From NCBI GenBank assembly GCA_947331495.1, contig CAMZOI010000004.1, positions 1 through 64,000 on the forward strand: a stretch of DNA of 64,000 nucleotides, read 5' to 3'. The position numbers and the translations under genes were made by a program. Origin of the DNA: Erythrobacteraceae bacterium Alg239-R51 (GTDB lineage Bacteria; Pseudomonadota; Alphaproteobacteria; Sphingomonadales; Sphingomonadaceae). Of this stretch, positions 44,571 through 53,133 are shown piece after piece. The first letter of the stretch is position 1. Each line of letters opens with the position of its first letter. The notes under the pieces are model-generated. The model did not search any database and was not told the origin of the DNA. It worked only from the letters and a program-made list of their open reading frames with translations.

Positions 44571-44725
44571 GAGACCCCGGAACGTTCGCGGCGAAGGTGC
44601 CGAACACGCCCGCCCATATCTGCAATCGAACGACCTGTGCCTGAGCCCAGACGAGCCGAGGACCGCTTGCCGGGTCCGCCCGTTGATAGGGTATAAGCAA
44701 CGCTAACCACGAAGGTTTTTATTTT

Positions 44726-44962
44726 ATGTTCGAGAAGATCCGCATCAAGGAACACATGGAAGTCGCAGATTGCAACGGCCAGCACGTCGGCACCGTCGAC
44801 GATGTCAAGGACGATGCCATCAAGCTGACCAAATCCGACAGCGCCGATAGCATGCACCACATGATCTCGCTCGACGACGTCGAGAAGATCGACGACAACC
44901 GCGTCTATCTCAAACAGGGCGCGCGCATTCCCGAAGGGCTCGGCAACAAGGCCTCTGTCTGA
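44726..44962 (+). CDS. DUF2171 family protein
   Basis: 78 residues with the DUF2171 pattern EKIRIKEHMEVADCNGQHVG, TVDDVKDDAIKLTKSDS and HHMISLDDVEKID. PRC-barrel-like in character, in keeping with the PRC protein at 33074. Function unknown. A strong terminator follows 46 bp after its stop. Confidence 0.85.
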   Translation: MFEKIRIKEHMEVADCNGQHVGTVDDVKDDAIKLTKSDSADSMHHMISLDDVEKIDDNRVYLKQGARIPEGLGNKASV

Positions 44963-45008
44963 TCATACGAAAATCGTTTCTGCCCGACCGTGAGGTGAGG
45001 CAGCAAAA

Positions 45009-45041
45009 GAAACCCCGGCGCTCTTGCGAGGCCGGGGTTTC
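45009..45041 (+). terminator. intrinsic terminator
   Basis: GAAACCCCGGC (45009-45019) pairs perfectly with GCCGGGGTTTC (45031-45041) around an 11-nt loop. It ends the DUF2171 transcript and may also serve the opposite strand. Confidence 0.85.
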
Positions 45042-45053
45042 GCTTATGAACGA

Positions 45054-45236
45054 CTATGCGTAGCGGATGAGCTTCCACGTTACAGCGCGTCCGTTATGCG
45101 GAGGCATTCGATTTCCCTTCGCGATCGGAGCTGTCGTGGAAGGTGAATCCATGGATTTCCAAACGCCCGATTCAGGGCAAGTTTGCCCGGTCGTTGCGGT
45201 AGTGCCGATTGGCTTTTTAGCAGAATAATAATTCAT
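45054..45236 (-). CDS. YjzC-like small protein
   Basis: 60 residues. The pattern TTGQTCPESGVWKS, then IAKGNRMPPHNGRAVTWKLI, resembles YjzC-type and related small proteins with a single Cys and a Gly-x-x-x-Pro-Pro turn. The ATG lacks an SD. Role unknown; may be stress-linked like the neighbours. Confidence 0.5.
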   Translation of the reverse strand: MNYYSAKKPIGTTATTGQTCPESGVWKSMDSPSTTAPIAKGNRMPPHNGRAVTWKLIRYA

Positions 45237-45628
45237 CAGAGTACTTTCGTCCGGCAGACACAGGCCCCCAGCCTGTTCTCATTTGACAAACCGTATTAGC
45301 GCTCTGCGGGATGAGGCGCCAAAACGGGTCGGCAAGCAAAGTCTGCGAACTCGCATTCACCGCGGAAACTCATCCACAGCTTATGTACAAGATCATGCCT
45401 CCTGAAACCGGAGGCTTCAGGTTGACCTAAACAACAGTACGTGCGATTCAGAGATTGCAACGCAGGCTCGCAACGAACCGTTGTTCAGCTTGCCGGGGGC
45501 CAACCTTTGGGTTGGTCCCCACACTTTCGACTCGACAGCAACCGAGTCGATTCAGATACATACCTTCCTTCCTTAATGAACCCGAGTCGCTCGAAACTGA
45601 CGACCCGGGTTTATCCACAAAGCATCTT
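45237..45628. other. gene-free interval downstream of nrdA
   Basis: No gene recognised. It holds a short hairpin CCTCC/GGAGG near 45400-45420 and a strong 11-bp stem at 45495-45520 (GGGGGCCAACC with GGTTGGTCCCC, one G-U pair, TTTG loop). The latter could mark the 3' end of the nrdA transcript. Confidence 0.5.
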
Positions 45629-47656
45629 TCACTGGCAGGCGAGGCATTCCTCGTAATCGGTTTGCTCGCCGGCGCCCGCGGCCAGTTCGAACTTGGTCGC
45701 TTCGGCGGTGTTGTCGGTTTCCACCCCGCCGGCAAAGCCCGCGCGCTGCACGCTTTTCGAGCGCAGGTAATAGAGCGACTTGATGCCCTTCTCCCACGCC
45801 TGGAAATGCAGCATCATCAGATCCCACTTGTCGACATCGGCCGGGATGAACAGGTTCAGCGACTGGGCCTGGTCGATATAGGGCGCGCGGTCGGCCGCGA
45901 ATTCGAGCAGCCAGCGCTGATCGATCTCGAAGCTGGTCTTGAAGGTCGCCTTTTCTTCCGTCGTGAGGAAATCGAGATGCTGGACCGATCCGCCCTTTTC
46001 GAGGATCGAGTTCCACACGGCGGTGGAATCCTTGCTCTTCTTCTGGAGGATCTTTTCCAGATAGGAGTTCTTGACCACGAAGCTGCCCGACAGCGTCTTG
46101 TGCGTATAGATATTCGCCGGAATCGGTTCGATACAGGCGCTGGTGCCGCCGCAGATGATCGAGATCGACGCGGTCGGCGCGATCGCCATCTTGCAGCTGA
46201 AGCGTTCCATCGCGCCAGTTTCCTCGGCATCGGGGCACGGTCCGCGTTCCTTGGCGAGGACCATGCTGGCTTCTTCGGCCTTGGCGCTGACATGCTTGAA
46301 CATCTTCAGATTCCAGACCTTGGCCATCGGGCTTTCGAAACCGATACCCTTCTGCTGGAGGAAGGAGTGGAAGCCCATCACGCCCATGCCGACGCTGCGT
46401 TCGCGTGATGCGGAGTATTTCGCGCGCGCCATCTCGTCGGGTGCGCGGTCGATGTAGTCCTGCAGGACATTGTCGAGAAAGCGCATGACGTCCTCGATGA
46501 ACTGCTTGTCGCCTTCCCACTCTTCCCATTTCTCAAGGTTGAGCGAAGACAGGCAGCACACCGCCGTGCGATCATTGCCGAGATGGTCGATCCCGGTCGG
46601 CAGGGTGATTTCGGCGCACAGGTTCGAGGTCGAAACCTTGAGGCCCAGCTCACGGTGATGCTTGGGCATCATCCGGTTCACCGTGTCGGAGAACACGATA
46701 TAGGGTTCGCCCGTGGCCAGCCGCGTCTCGACCAGCTTCTGGAACAGGCTGCGCGCATCGACACGCCCGCGAACTTCGCCGGTCTTGGGCGACTTGAGCT
46801 CGAACTCCTCGCCAGCGCGAACCGCTTCCATGAAATCATCGGTGATCAGCACACCATGGTGCAGGTTCAACGCCTTGCGGTTGAAATCGCCGCTCGGCTT
46901 GCGGATCTCGAGAAACTCTTCGATCTCGGGGTGCGAGACGTCGATATAACAGGCGGCAGAGCCGCGGCGCAGCGAGCCCTGGGAAATTGCCAGCGTCAGG
47001 CTGTCCATCACCCGGACGAAAGGGATGATGCCGCTGGTCTTGCCGTTGAGGCCGACCGGCTCGCCAATGCCGCGCACATTGCCCCAGTAGGTGCCGATGC
47101 CGCCGCCCTTGGATGCAAGCCAGACATTCTCGTTCCAGGTGTTGACGATACCTTCGAGGCTGTCTTCGACACTGTTCAGGTAACACGAGATCGGTAGGCC
47201 GCGATTGGTCCCGCCATTCGACAGGACCGGCGTCGCCGGCATGAACCACAGGTTCGAAATGTAATCGTACAACCGCTGCGCATGATCCTGATCGTCGGCG
47301 AAGGCATCAGCGACGCGCGCGAACAGATCCTGAAACGTCTCGCCCGGCAACAGATAGCGGTCGATCAGGGTTTCCTTGCCGAAATCCGTCAGGTTTGCAT
47401 CGCGCGATCCGTCGATCGCGATGTCGAACCGGCGATCGTTGATCTTCTTGCTATCGGGCTTTTGCGCATTGGCCTTGGCCGCTTCGGCCACGGCATTGGC
47501 AAGCGCTTCACTGGCCTTGTCGGAGACCAAGGCTTCGGTACCCTTGTCATCAGCCTGCATCGCTACCGCCTGCCCTTCGGTTATGGTCGCCGCGTCCGTA
47601 TCCTGTGTCTCGATATCGAGATTCATCGCCGCATCGTCCCCAGTCCTGAAATCCAT
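45629..47656 (-). CDS. nrdA: ribonucleoside-diphosphate reductase subunit alpha
   Basis: 675 residues from ATG 47656 (SD GGGGGGA); ATG 47623-ish (MNLDIETQ) is an alternative. Catalytic marks: the redox Cys in GLPISCYLNS, the radical-site Cys in STSNLCAEITLPTG, the SIICGGTSACIEPIPANIYT segment, and the C-terminal EECLACQ relay pair. The N-terminus goes straight into the ten-helix domain (LIDRYLLPGETFQDLFARVA) after an Ala-rich leader, so the usual ATP-cone for overall activity control is missing. nrdB lies 2.2 kb downstream on the same strand with five unrelated genes between. Confidence 0.95.
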   Translation of the reverse strand: MDFRTGDDAAMNLDIETQDTDAATITEGQAVAMQADDKGTEALVSDKASEALANAVAEAAKANAQKPDSKKINDRRFDIAIDGSRDANLTDFGKETLIDRYLLPGETFQDLFARVADAFADDQDHAQRLYDYISNLWFMPATPVLSNGGTNRGLPISCYLNSVEDSLEGIVNTWNENVWLASKGGGIGTYWGNVRGIGEPVGLNGKTSGIIPFVRVMDSLTLAISQGSLRRGSAACYIDVSHPEIEEFLEIRKPSGDFNRKALNLHHGVLITDDFMEAVRAGEEFELKSPKTGEVRGRVDARSLFQKLVETRLATGEPYIVFSDTVNRMMPKHHRELGLKVSTSNLCAEITLPTGIDHLGNDRTAVCCLSSLNLEKWEEWEGDKQFIEDVMRFLDNVLQDYIDRAPDEMARAKYSASRERSVGMGVMGFHSFLQQKGIGFESPMAKVWNLKMFKHVSAKAEEASMVLAKERGPCPDAEETGAMERFSCKMAIAPTASISIICGGTSACIEPIPANIYTHKTLSGSFVVKNSYLEKILQKKSKDSTAVWNSILEKGGSVQHLDFLTTEEKATFKTSFEIDQRWLLEFAADRAPYIDQAQSLNLFIPADVDKWDLMMLHFQAWEKGIKSLYYLRSKSVQRAGFAGGVETDNTAEATKFELAAGAGEQTDYEECLACQ

Positions 47657-48194
47657 GTGTCCCCCCGCCAGTTTTATCCGTGCGCCTTGCGCGTACTTCA
47701 CTCATGCTCGAGTCGGCGAGAGCATGTCCCGCCTAGCAACAATCACGCCGGACGGGGCGATTACTTATCCCGTTTTTCCCCACAGTCCGGTTCGACAAGG
47801 GCGCGCCGCCTATATGGGTGGCCCTGCCCCGTATCGCTAGGTCTTGTGGGTACCCCCGGGTATCCGACTACTAGATACTGAATCAGTCGGGACTCGCATG
47901 CAAGGGTCTAAATACTATTTTAATAATAGCGACGAAGGTGTCCTGCGCACATGAAACGCAGCGACGCATGGACCAAGCTAGGCTTGGCGATGGCGCAACC
48001 CCTTAAATGAATCGGTGAAGAAGTTTTTGCGTGCAAGAGGGCCCCGGTCGTCTTGAGCATCATTCGAATGCGCGAGCGCTAGTGGCGAATCCGAAACGGA
48101 CTCGAACAGGCAGCGTGTTCAACCCGGCGCGGTACGGCATCGCCGCAGACTGAGGCCGGCCCGACACCGGGAAGAACTTCGCAGAGTCGGGAGT
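47657..48194. other. gene-free interval upstream of nrdA
   Basis: 538 bp without a credible gene; must contain the nrdA promoter. Visible structure: an inverted repeat CCGACT/AGTCGG around 47863-47893, an AT-rich tract at 47910-47930 (ACTATTTTAATAATAG), and a small perfect hairpin CCAAGC-TAG-GCTTGG at 47973-47987. No NrdR box pair or known riboswitch could be assigned; an unannotated small RNA is possible. Confidence 0.45.
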
Positions 48195-48695
48195 TCAGCT
48201 GGTCGGTCGCGCCGTCATCGTAAGCGCCAGAACGGCTTGCTCGCGCGGGGATTGCGCAATCCTCGCGGCTTCGTGTCGTGCGAGAAGCTTGCTCAGTCTT
48301 TCAAACCGGGAATTGGTGCTTGCGACGATGATGTTGACCTGCATCGTCCGCCCCGGAGAAATTAATTCCGGCCGGGACGCGAGGCTGGTCAGTCGTTCGA
48401 CAGCGCGTATCGCTTCGCGATCGAGGCGGCCGTCGCCCGACGTCCGGAAAGTCGATATTTTGTGGGCCCGACCGTCGCCACCCGTCCGAAAGCGCACTTG
48501 CACGATGCCGGAGGGTTCCCACCGAAGCCCAGGCTGAATGCGGTCGAGTTGCCTGTCGAGGTCGGCAGATACTTCGGTCACGAAGGTATCGTGCGGGCTC
48601 GCTGATACGACGATATTCTGTTTGGCCGCGAGCGGGGCAGCGAGAAGACTTGCCGTTAGTACGGTCGATAACGTTATCATGGAAAGCTTGGTCAT
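48195..48695 (-). CDS. exported TonB C-terminal-domain-like protein
   Basis: 166 residues with a signal peptide ending LAAPLAAK. The mature part has the TonB-C fold pattern GIVQVRFRTGGDGRAHKIST, then DREAIRAVERLTSL and MQVNIIVAS. There is no N-terminal anchor-plus-Pro-rich arm as in true TonB, so it is unlikely to transduce energy. Similar stand-alone domains are common in Sphingomonadales. GAAGGGAT precedes the ATG. Confidence 0.8.
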   Translation of the reverse strand: MTKLSMITLSTVLTASLLAAPLAAKQNIVVSASPHDTFVTEVSADLDRQLDRIQPGLRWEPSGIVQVRFRTGGDGRAHKISTFRTSGDGRLDREAIRAVERLTSLASRPELISPGRTMQVNIIVASTNSRFERLSKLLARHEAARIAQSPREQAVLALTMTARPTS

Positions 48696-49097
48696 TTGAT
48701 CATCCCTTCGTTCAAAGATGATCGGCCGCAGAAGAAATCACCCAGTCCTAGGCCACGAAAAATCACGTGGCGGTGAGGATCCTTGGTCGATCGCGACTGG
48801 TGCGTCTGCGGTTGCTCCAGTAATACTGATATACTCTCACGAACGATTTGATGCAAACATCGCTCGAAAACATGGCGTACATCTACAAAATTGTAACTTT
48901 ATTACGTTGCCAGGGTGGATCATCAACGACCGATGTTGTAATCCAACATACCCCTGATGGCATCGACAAGCCCGGGTTGCGCAAGTTGTGCCGGCAGTAA
49001 AATGTTCCGAAGAACGCAGCGGACCCGGCCTATGTCACTGGTCGATAATCTTGCCGGGTTGGTCGACGATCACGCGGCAGTTGCTCATCCCGGGTCG
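48696..49097. other. gene-free interval
   Basis: 402 bp with short unconvincing frames only. A small hairpin CCACG/CGTGG lies near 48752-48771 and the stretch 48825-48900 is AT-rich, suggesting a promoter for the minus-strand gene at 48695 or an old degraded gene. Confidence 0.45.
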
Positions 49098-49985
49098 TCA
49101 GTTCGCTCCGTTTGCATGAGCGGCGATCGCGTCCGCCACCTCGTCGACCAGTTCGATGGGTAGATCGTGACCCCAGCCCGGTATTGTCTTCAGCTTGGCG
49201 CCGGGAATGCACGCGGCGGTATCACGGCCGCCTTCGCAAGGGACAAGCGGATCGTCTTCGCCGTGCAGGACCAGCGTCGGTACGTCGATTTCCTTGATCA
49301 TCTCGCGCCGATCGCCATCCGCGACGATTGCCGAGAGATGCCGGGTCGGTCCTTCGGGATAAAAGCTGCGCTGTACGCTGGCCCGGGTACGGGTGCGCAG
49401 GCGGTCCTCGTCGGACGGGTATCCGGGCGAGCCGATCGTACGGGCGAGCATTACGCCGTGGTCGACCAGCGCTTCTTCGTCGGTGCTTTTCGGACGTGTG
49501 ACCAGCGCTTTGAGCGCTTCCTTCTTCGCCGCAGGCAAGCGGGGATTGCCGGTGGTGGAGAAGACCTGCGTGAAACTAAGGCATCGGCTGGCATGGCGGG
49601 CGGCAAAATGCTGGGCGATCATCCCGCCCATGCTCGCACCGACGATGTGCGCCTTGTCGATACCTAGCGTATCGAGCAGCCCTGCGGCATCGTCGGCCAT
49701 ATCGGACAGCGTATAGGGCACCTTGGGAGTCATCCCGATCTTCGAAAGGAGCGTCATCTTGATCAAGCCTGGCGCCTTTACCCCGTCGAGCTTCTCGCTC
49801 AATCCGATATCGCGATTGTCGTAGCGGATGACCCGGAATCCATGCGCCGTCAGCGCGTCGACTAGCTCGTCGGGCCACAGCGTCAGTTGCGCACCGAACC
49901 CCATGATCAACAGCATGGCGGGATCGTCCGGATTGCCATGCTCCTCGTAATGCAGTTCCAGTCCGTTCGCCTGCGCTTTGGGCAC
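49098..49985 (-). CDS. alpha/beta-fold hydrolase
   Basis: 295 residues starting at GTG 49985. Hydrolase marks: oxyanion region LLIMGFGAQLTLWP, RYDNRDIGLSEK, the nucleophile elbow GASMGGMIAQHFA, the acid in VLHGEDDPLVPCEGG and the His in IPGWGHDLP. Related proteins are annotated as lipases or aclacinomycin methylesterase-like; the substrate is unknown. Divergent from the GlsB-type gene. Confidence 0.9.
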   Translation of the reverse strand: MPKAQANGLELHYEEHGNPDDPAMLLIMGFGAQLTLWPDELVDALTAHGFRVIRYDNRDIGLSEKLDGVKAPGLIKMTLLSKIGMTPKVPYTLSDMADDAAGLLDTLGIDKAHIVGASMGGMIAQHFAARHASRCLSFTQVFSTTGNPRLPAAKKEALKALVTRPKSTDEEALVDHGVMLARTIGSPGYPSDEDRLRTRTRASVQRSFYPEGPTRHLSAIVADGDRREMIKEIDVPTLVLHGEDDPLVPCEGGRDTAACIPGAKLKTIPGWGHDLPIELVDEVADAIAAHANGAN

Positions 49986-50047
49986 CGATCACTCTCCATA
50001 TAGTTAGGGTCGAAACACGAACTCACAGCAATTGCGAAGGCTTGTCC

Positions 50048-50290
50048 ATGTTCAATATCATCGGTGCGATCATTGCCGGCGCGATTGTGGGGGCGCTGGC
50101 CCGCTGGTTCTATCCGGGCGCGGTCGACCTGGGGTGGCTCAATACGATCCTTCTCGGCATCGGCGGGTCGCTGCTCGCCGGACTGATCGTCCATCGCGGT
50201 CGACCGGGAATTCACCGTGCCGGCTGCCTAGCCAGCATTCTGGGAGCGATGGCCCTTATCCTCGTGGTCCGACTGTTGGGCTGGAGTTGA
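50048..50290 (+). CDS. GlsB/YeaQ/YmgE-type small membrane protein
   Basis: 80 residues from ATG 50048 behind GAAGG. Three hydrophobic segments with Gly zippers (IIGAIIAGAIVGALARWFYP, ILLGIGGSLLAGLIV, ASILGAMALILVV) match the transglycosylase-associated/GlsB family, a general-stress envelope protein group. The family's enzyme-linked name is historical and no catalytic role is shown. Confidence 0.88.
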   Translation: MFNIIGAIIAGAIVGALARWFYPGAVDLGWLNTILLGIGGSLLAGLIVHRGRPGIHRAGCLASILGAMALILVVRLLGWS

Positions 50291-50412
50291 GCGCTGGAGA
50301 AAGTTAACGCTTTCTAAACAAGCCAGAATTTTGTCGTCTTGATACAATCGCCAGCCGGTCTCGGCTGGCATGGCCTTCCCAGACGGGGATCCTTGCAGGT
50401 GGAACGAGGATC

Positions 50413-50751
50413 ATGGACAAACGACGGGAAGTTCGAAAACTGGCGGCTGGCGATGTTCGCATCGCGGTGGGGGGCGTGTGGTGTCCATGCGCCATTCGCA
50501 ACCTCTCGTCTTCGGGGTGCATGGTCGAAGCCACGAGACTTTCAGTCGCGGTGGGAGCTACGATCGAGCTTGTTCTGGCGCCTGACTGTGTCGTTTCAGG
50601 CGAAATCGCCTGGCAGTTGGGCGAGAGTATTGGCATTTTCTTCCCGGAACCCATTCCCGAACATCTCGTGCGTCACTACGCCCTGGACGATTGGATGCTG
50701 CGCGGTGACTGGTCCGCGCATTCGGTCCGGATCCCCGTGACCGAACCATAG
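50413..50751 (+). CDS. PilZ domain protein 1
   Basis: 112 residues, a single PilZ domain. c-di-GMP-binding marks are the N-terminal KRREVR (RxxxR-type) and NLSSSGCMVE (D/NxSxxG). Likely a c-di-GMP effector. Tandem with a second PilZ gene 105 bp downstream. Confidence 0.88.
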   Translation: MDKRREVRKLAAGDVRIAVGGVWCPCAIRNLSSSGCMVEATRLSVAVGATIELVLAPDCVVSGEIAWQLGESIGIFFPEPIPEHLVRHYALDDWMLRGDWSAHSVRIPVTEP

Positions 50752-50856
50752 CGAAGTGGAAAACCAGCCGGTTCTTCTTCTGCGCATGTCGTCTCTGTCC
50801 AATACCAGAAACCAGTAATTGTTAAGTTGCGGCCTCGAGATACCAGGGGTTGAGCA

Positions 50857-51216
50857 ATGCACGAGAAGAGGTCCGAACGGCGCGTTTGTGCCGACAGCCG
50901 CGTGCGATATACTATCAACGACGTTGTCGTGACCGACCAATTGCTGGACTTGTCCACCAAAGGGTGCCGGCTCGCCGACGCCAGGGGAATGGGAGAGATC
51001 GGGGACGCGATCGAGATCATTCTGTTGGAAGGCTTGGCCGTGCGGGGCGTCGTAATCTGGGCCGAAAACAGCGTTCTCGCCGTGAACTTCGATCATCCGG
51101 TCGGGGAAGTTGCGGTCCGCTATTTCGATGCAGACAAGCCAGCCTCATCCGAAAACTTTCGGCCCACCGACCAGTTCGGGCGAGCCATGCCGCCGCTTTC
51201 GCGCCTGAGCGATTGA
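50857..51216 (+). CDS. PilZ domain protein 2
   Basis: 119 residues, a paralogue of the preceding PilZ protein. ERRVCADSR covers the arginine motif and DLSTKGCRLAD the second motif. A short tail rich in Ser/Pro/Arg follows the barrel. It may compete with or complement its neighbour in reading c-di-GMP. Confidence 0.88.
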   Translation: MHEKRSERRVCADSRVRYTINDVVVTDQLLDLSTKGCRLADARGMGEIGDAIEIILLEGLAVRGVVIWAENSVLAVNFDHPVGEVAVRYFDADKPASSENFRPTDQFGRAMPPLSRLSD

Positions 51217-51223
51217 GCGGCGC

Positions 51224-52813
51224 TCACGGTACCAGGACTGTGTCCCGCGCAAGGGGATCGGTTTCGAGATGGTCGAGGGTAAAATGAAGGCCGCGGCTTT
51301 CCCGGCGATGAAGGGCGCTGCGCACAATCAGGTCTGCACACTCGATCAGGTTCCTGAGTTCGATCAGGTCAGTCGTGACGCGGAAATGTCCGTAATAGTC
51401 CTCGACCTCTTCGCGTAGCAGGCGGATGCGGTGCGCGGCGCGCTCCAGCCGCTTGGTGGTCCGCACGATGCCGACATAGTTCCACATGAACCGCCTGATC
51501 TCGGTCCAGTTCTGCTTAATTACGACCTCCTCGTCGGAATCGGTCACCCGGCTCTCGTCCCATGGCAGTATCTCGGGCGGCTCATCGAGCTGATCCCAGC
51601 ATTCGTGAATGTCCTTTGCCGCCGCCTCACCAAAAACGAAGCATTCGAGCAGGGAGTTGGAAGCAAGGCGGTTGGCACCGTGCAGCCCACTCTCCGTGCA
51701 CTCGCCCGCTGCCCACAACCCCGGAAGATCGGTTCGCGCGTCAAGCCCGACCTTGATCCCGCCACACGTGTAATGCTGCGCCGGAACGACCGGGATCGGG
51801 CCGGTCGTCATGTCAATGCCAAGCGAAAGCAGCTTCTCGTAAATGGTCGGAAAATGCTGTTTCACGAACTCCGGCGGCTTGTGACTGATGTCGAGATGGA
51901 CATAGTCGAGCCCATGGCGCTTGATCTGGTCGTCATTCGCGCGGGCCACGATGTCGCGCGGGGCCAGTTCCATCCGTTCGGCATCGTATTTCGCCATGTA
52001 GCGCTCGCCGGTGGCCGGGTTCAGCAGACGCCCGCCCTCACCGCGCACGGCCTCGGTAATGAGGAAATTCTTGACTTCGAGATTGTAGAGGCACGTGGGG
52101 TGGAATTGCATCATTTCCATGTTGGAAACGCGCGCGCCCGCCCGCCATGCCATCGCGATCCCATCACCCGTCGCGCCCCGCGGCGCGGTGCTGAACAGAT
52201 AGACGCGCCCCGCCCCGCCAGCCGCGAGCACAGTCGCCCGCGCCGTATGCCGGACGACTTTGCCGCTATGTTCATCCAGCGCATACGCACCCCAGATACG
52301 GCCCGATCCGGAGTAGTCGCGCTGGTTGCGACCGGTGATGAGATCGATGCAGCTCTGTCTCGGCAGAAGGGTAATGTTCGGGTGCTCCTCGGCGGCTTTC
52401 AGCAACGCTGCCTGAACCGCCCATCCTGTGGCATCGTTCACATGCACGATCCGGCGATGCGAATGCCCCCCTTCGCGCGTGAGGTGAAGGTCGTTCTTCT
52501 CGCGGTTGAAGGGCACGCCAAGTTCGCACAACCGGTCGATCGCTTGGGGCGCGCGCTCGATGACGAACTCTACCGTCTTGCGATCATTCAACCCGGCACC
52601 TGCGATCATGGTGTCTTGCACGTGGTGTTCGAACGTATCGCCCGCATCGAGGACGGCAGCAATCCCGCCTTGCGCCCAGGCCGTCGATCCGCTGGTCAGT
52701 TTGCCCTTGGCCAGCACCAGCACCCGGCGATGCTGCGACAGCCCCAACGCCGCCGTGAGACCCGCCGCCCCGGAACCGATTACGAGAACGTCATGATTGT
52801 CCGCCATGCCCAT
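51224..52813 (-). CDS. nadB: L-aspartate oxidase
   Basis: 529 residues from ATG 52813 (a TTG at 52828 and ATG at 52807 are alternatives). FAD enzyme oxidising aspartate to iminoaspartate for NAD synthesis. Marks: VLVIGSGAAGLTAALGL, LTREGGHSHRRIVHVNDATG, FHPTCLY, HYTCGGIKVGLDARTDLPGL and GECTESGLHGANRLASNSLL. No nadA or nadC next to it in the window. Confidence 0.96.
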   Translation of the reverse strand: MGMADNHDVLVIGSGAAGLTAALGLSQHRRVLVLAKGKLTSGSTAWAQGGIAAVLDAGDTFEHHVQDTMIAGAGLNDRKTVEFVIERAPQAIDRLCELGVPFNREKNDLHLTREGGHSHRRIVHVNDATGWAVQAALLKAAEEHPNITLLPRQSCIDLITGRNQRDYSGSGRIWGAYALDEHSGKVVRHTARATVLAAGGAGRVYLFSTAPRGATGDGIAMAWRAGARVSNMEMMQFHPTCLYNLEVKNFLITEAVRGEGGRLLNPATGERYMAKYDAERMELAPRDIVARANDDQIKRHGLDYVHLDISHKPPEFVKQHFPTIYEKLLSLGIDMTTGPIPVVPAQHYTCGGIKVGLDARTDLPGLWAAGECTESGLHGANRLASNSLLECFVFGEAAAKDIHECWDQLDEPPEILPWDESRVTDSDEEVVIKQNWTEIRRFMWNYVGIVRTTKRLERAAHRIRLLREEVEDYYGHFRVTTDLIELRNLIECADLIVRSALHRRESRGLHFTLDHLETDPLARDTVLVP

Positions 52814-52941
52814 CCCATGCCGTCGCAAACGTCACGCGGCAAGCCAGCAACGTTTGGACGCAGACATGGTTAACCCGTCACGACTTTTTTGTAGCAAGCG
52901 AATCGCAGGGGATAAAAACGGGTTTGGAGGGTCGCACTGAA

Positions 52942-53130
52942 ATGACACTTGGACGAATCGCTTGCGCAGTCGGCAGGCACAGCATCGATCAGAACGGCGT
53001 GAAGCGGGCTGGCGGGCAGCATTTCGGGCGCTGTCGCTGCTGCAAGACCCCGATGATCGAAATCGAGCCGAATCATTGGGCAGTGCAGCAGATCAAGGAT
53101 GCCGGCCTCTCGCCGCGCGCCTTCCTGTAA
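52942..53130 (+). CDS. small Cys-containing protein, possible zinc ribbon
   Basis: 62 residues from ATG 52942. An isolated CRCC motif near residue 32, preceded by CAVGRHSIDQ, suggests half of a zinc site. It ends 3 bp from the stop of the convergent ABC ATPase gene. Not identified. Confidence 0.5.
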   Translation: MTLGRIACAVGRHSIDQNGVKRAGGQHFGRCRCCKTPMIEIEPNHWAVQQIKDAGLSPRAFL

Positions 53131-53133
53131 CGG

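Noticed and set aside
45455-46529. Overlapping long frames on both strands at the 3' end of nrdA
   Set aside because: Shadows of nrdA; no independent start signals.
47810-48190. Possible riboswitch or known structured RNA upstream of nrdA
   Set aside because: Hairpins are present but do not match a cobalamin, SAM or other class that I can recognise.
51431-52873. 480-codon plus-strand frame opposite nadB
   Set aside because: Antisense shadow of nadB, which has all FAD and active-site motifs.
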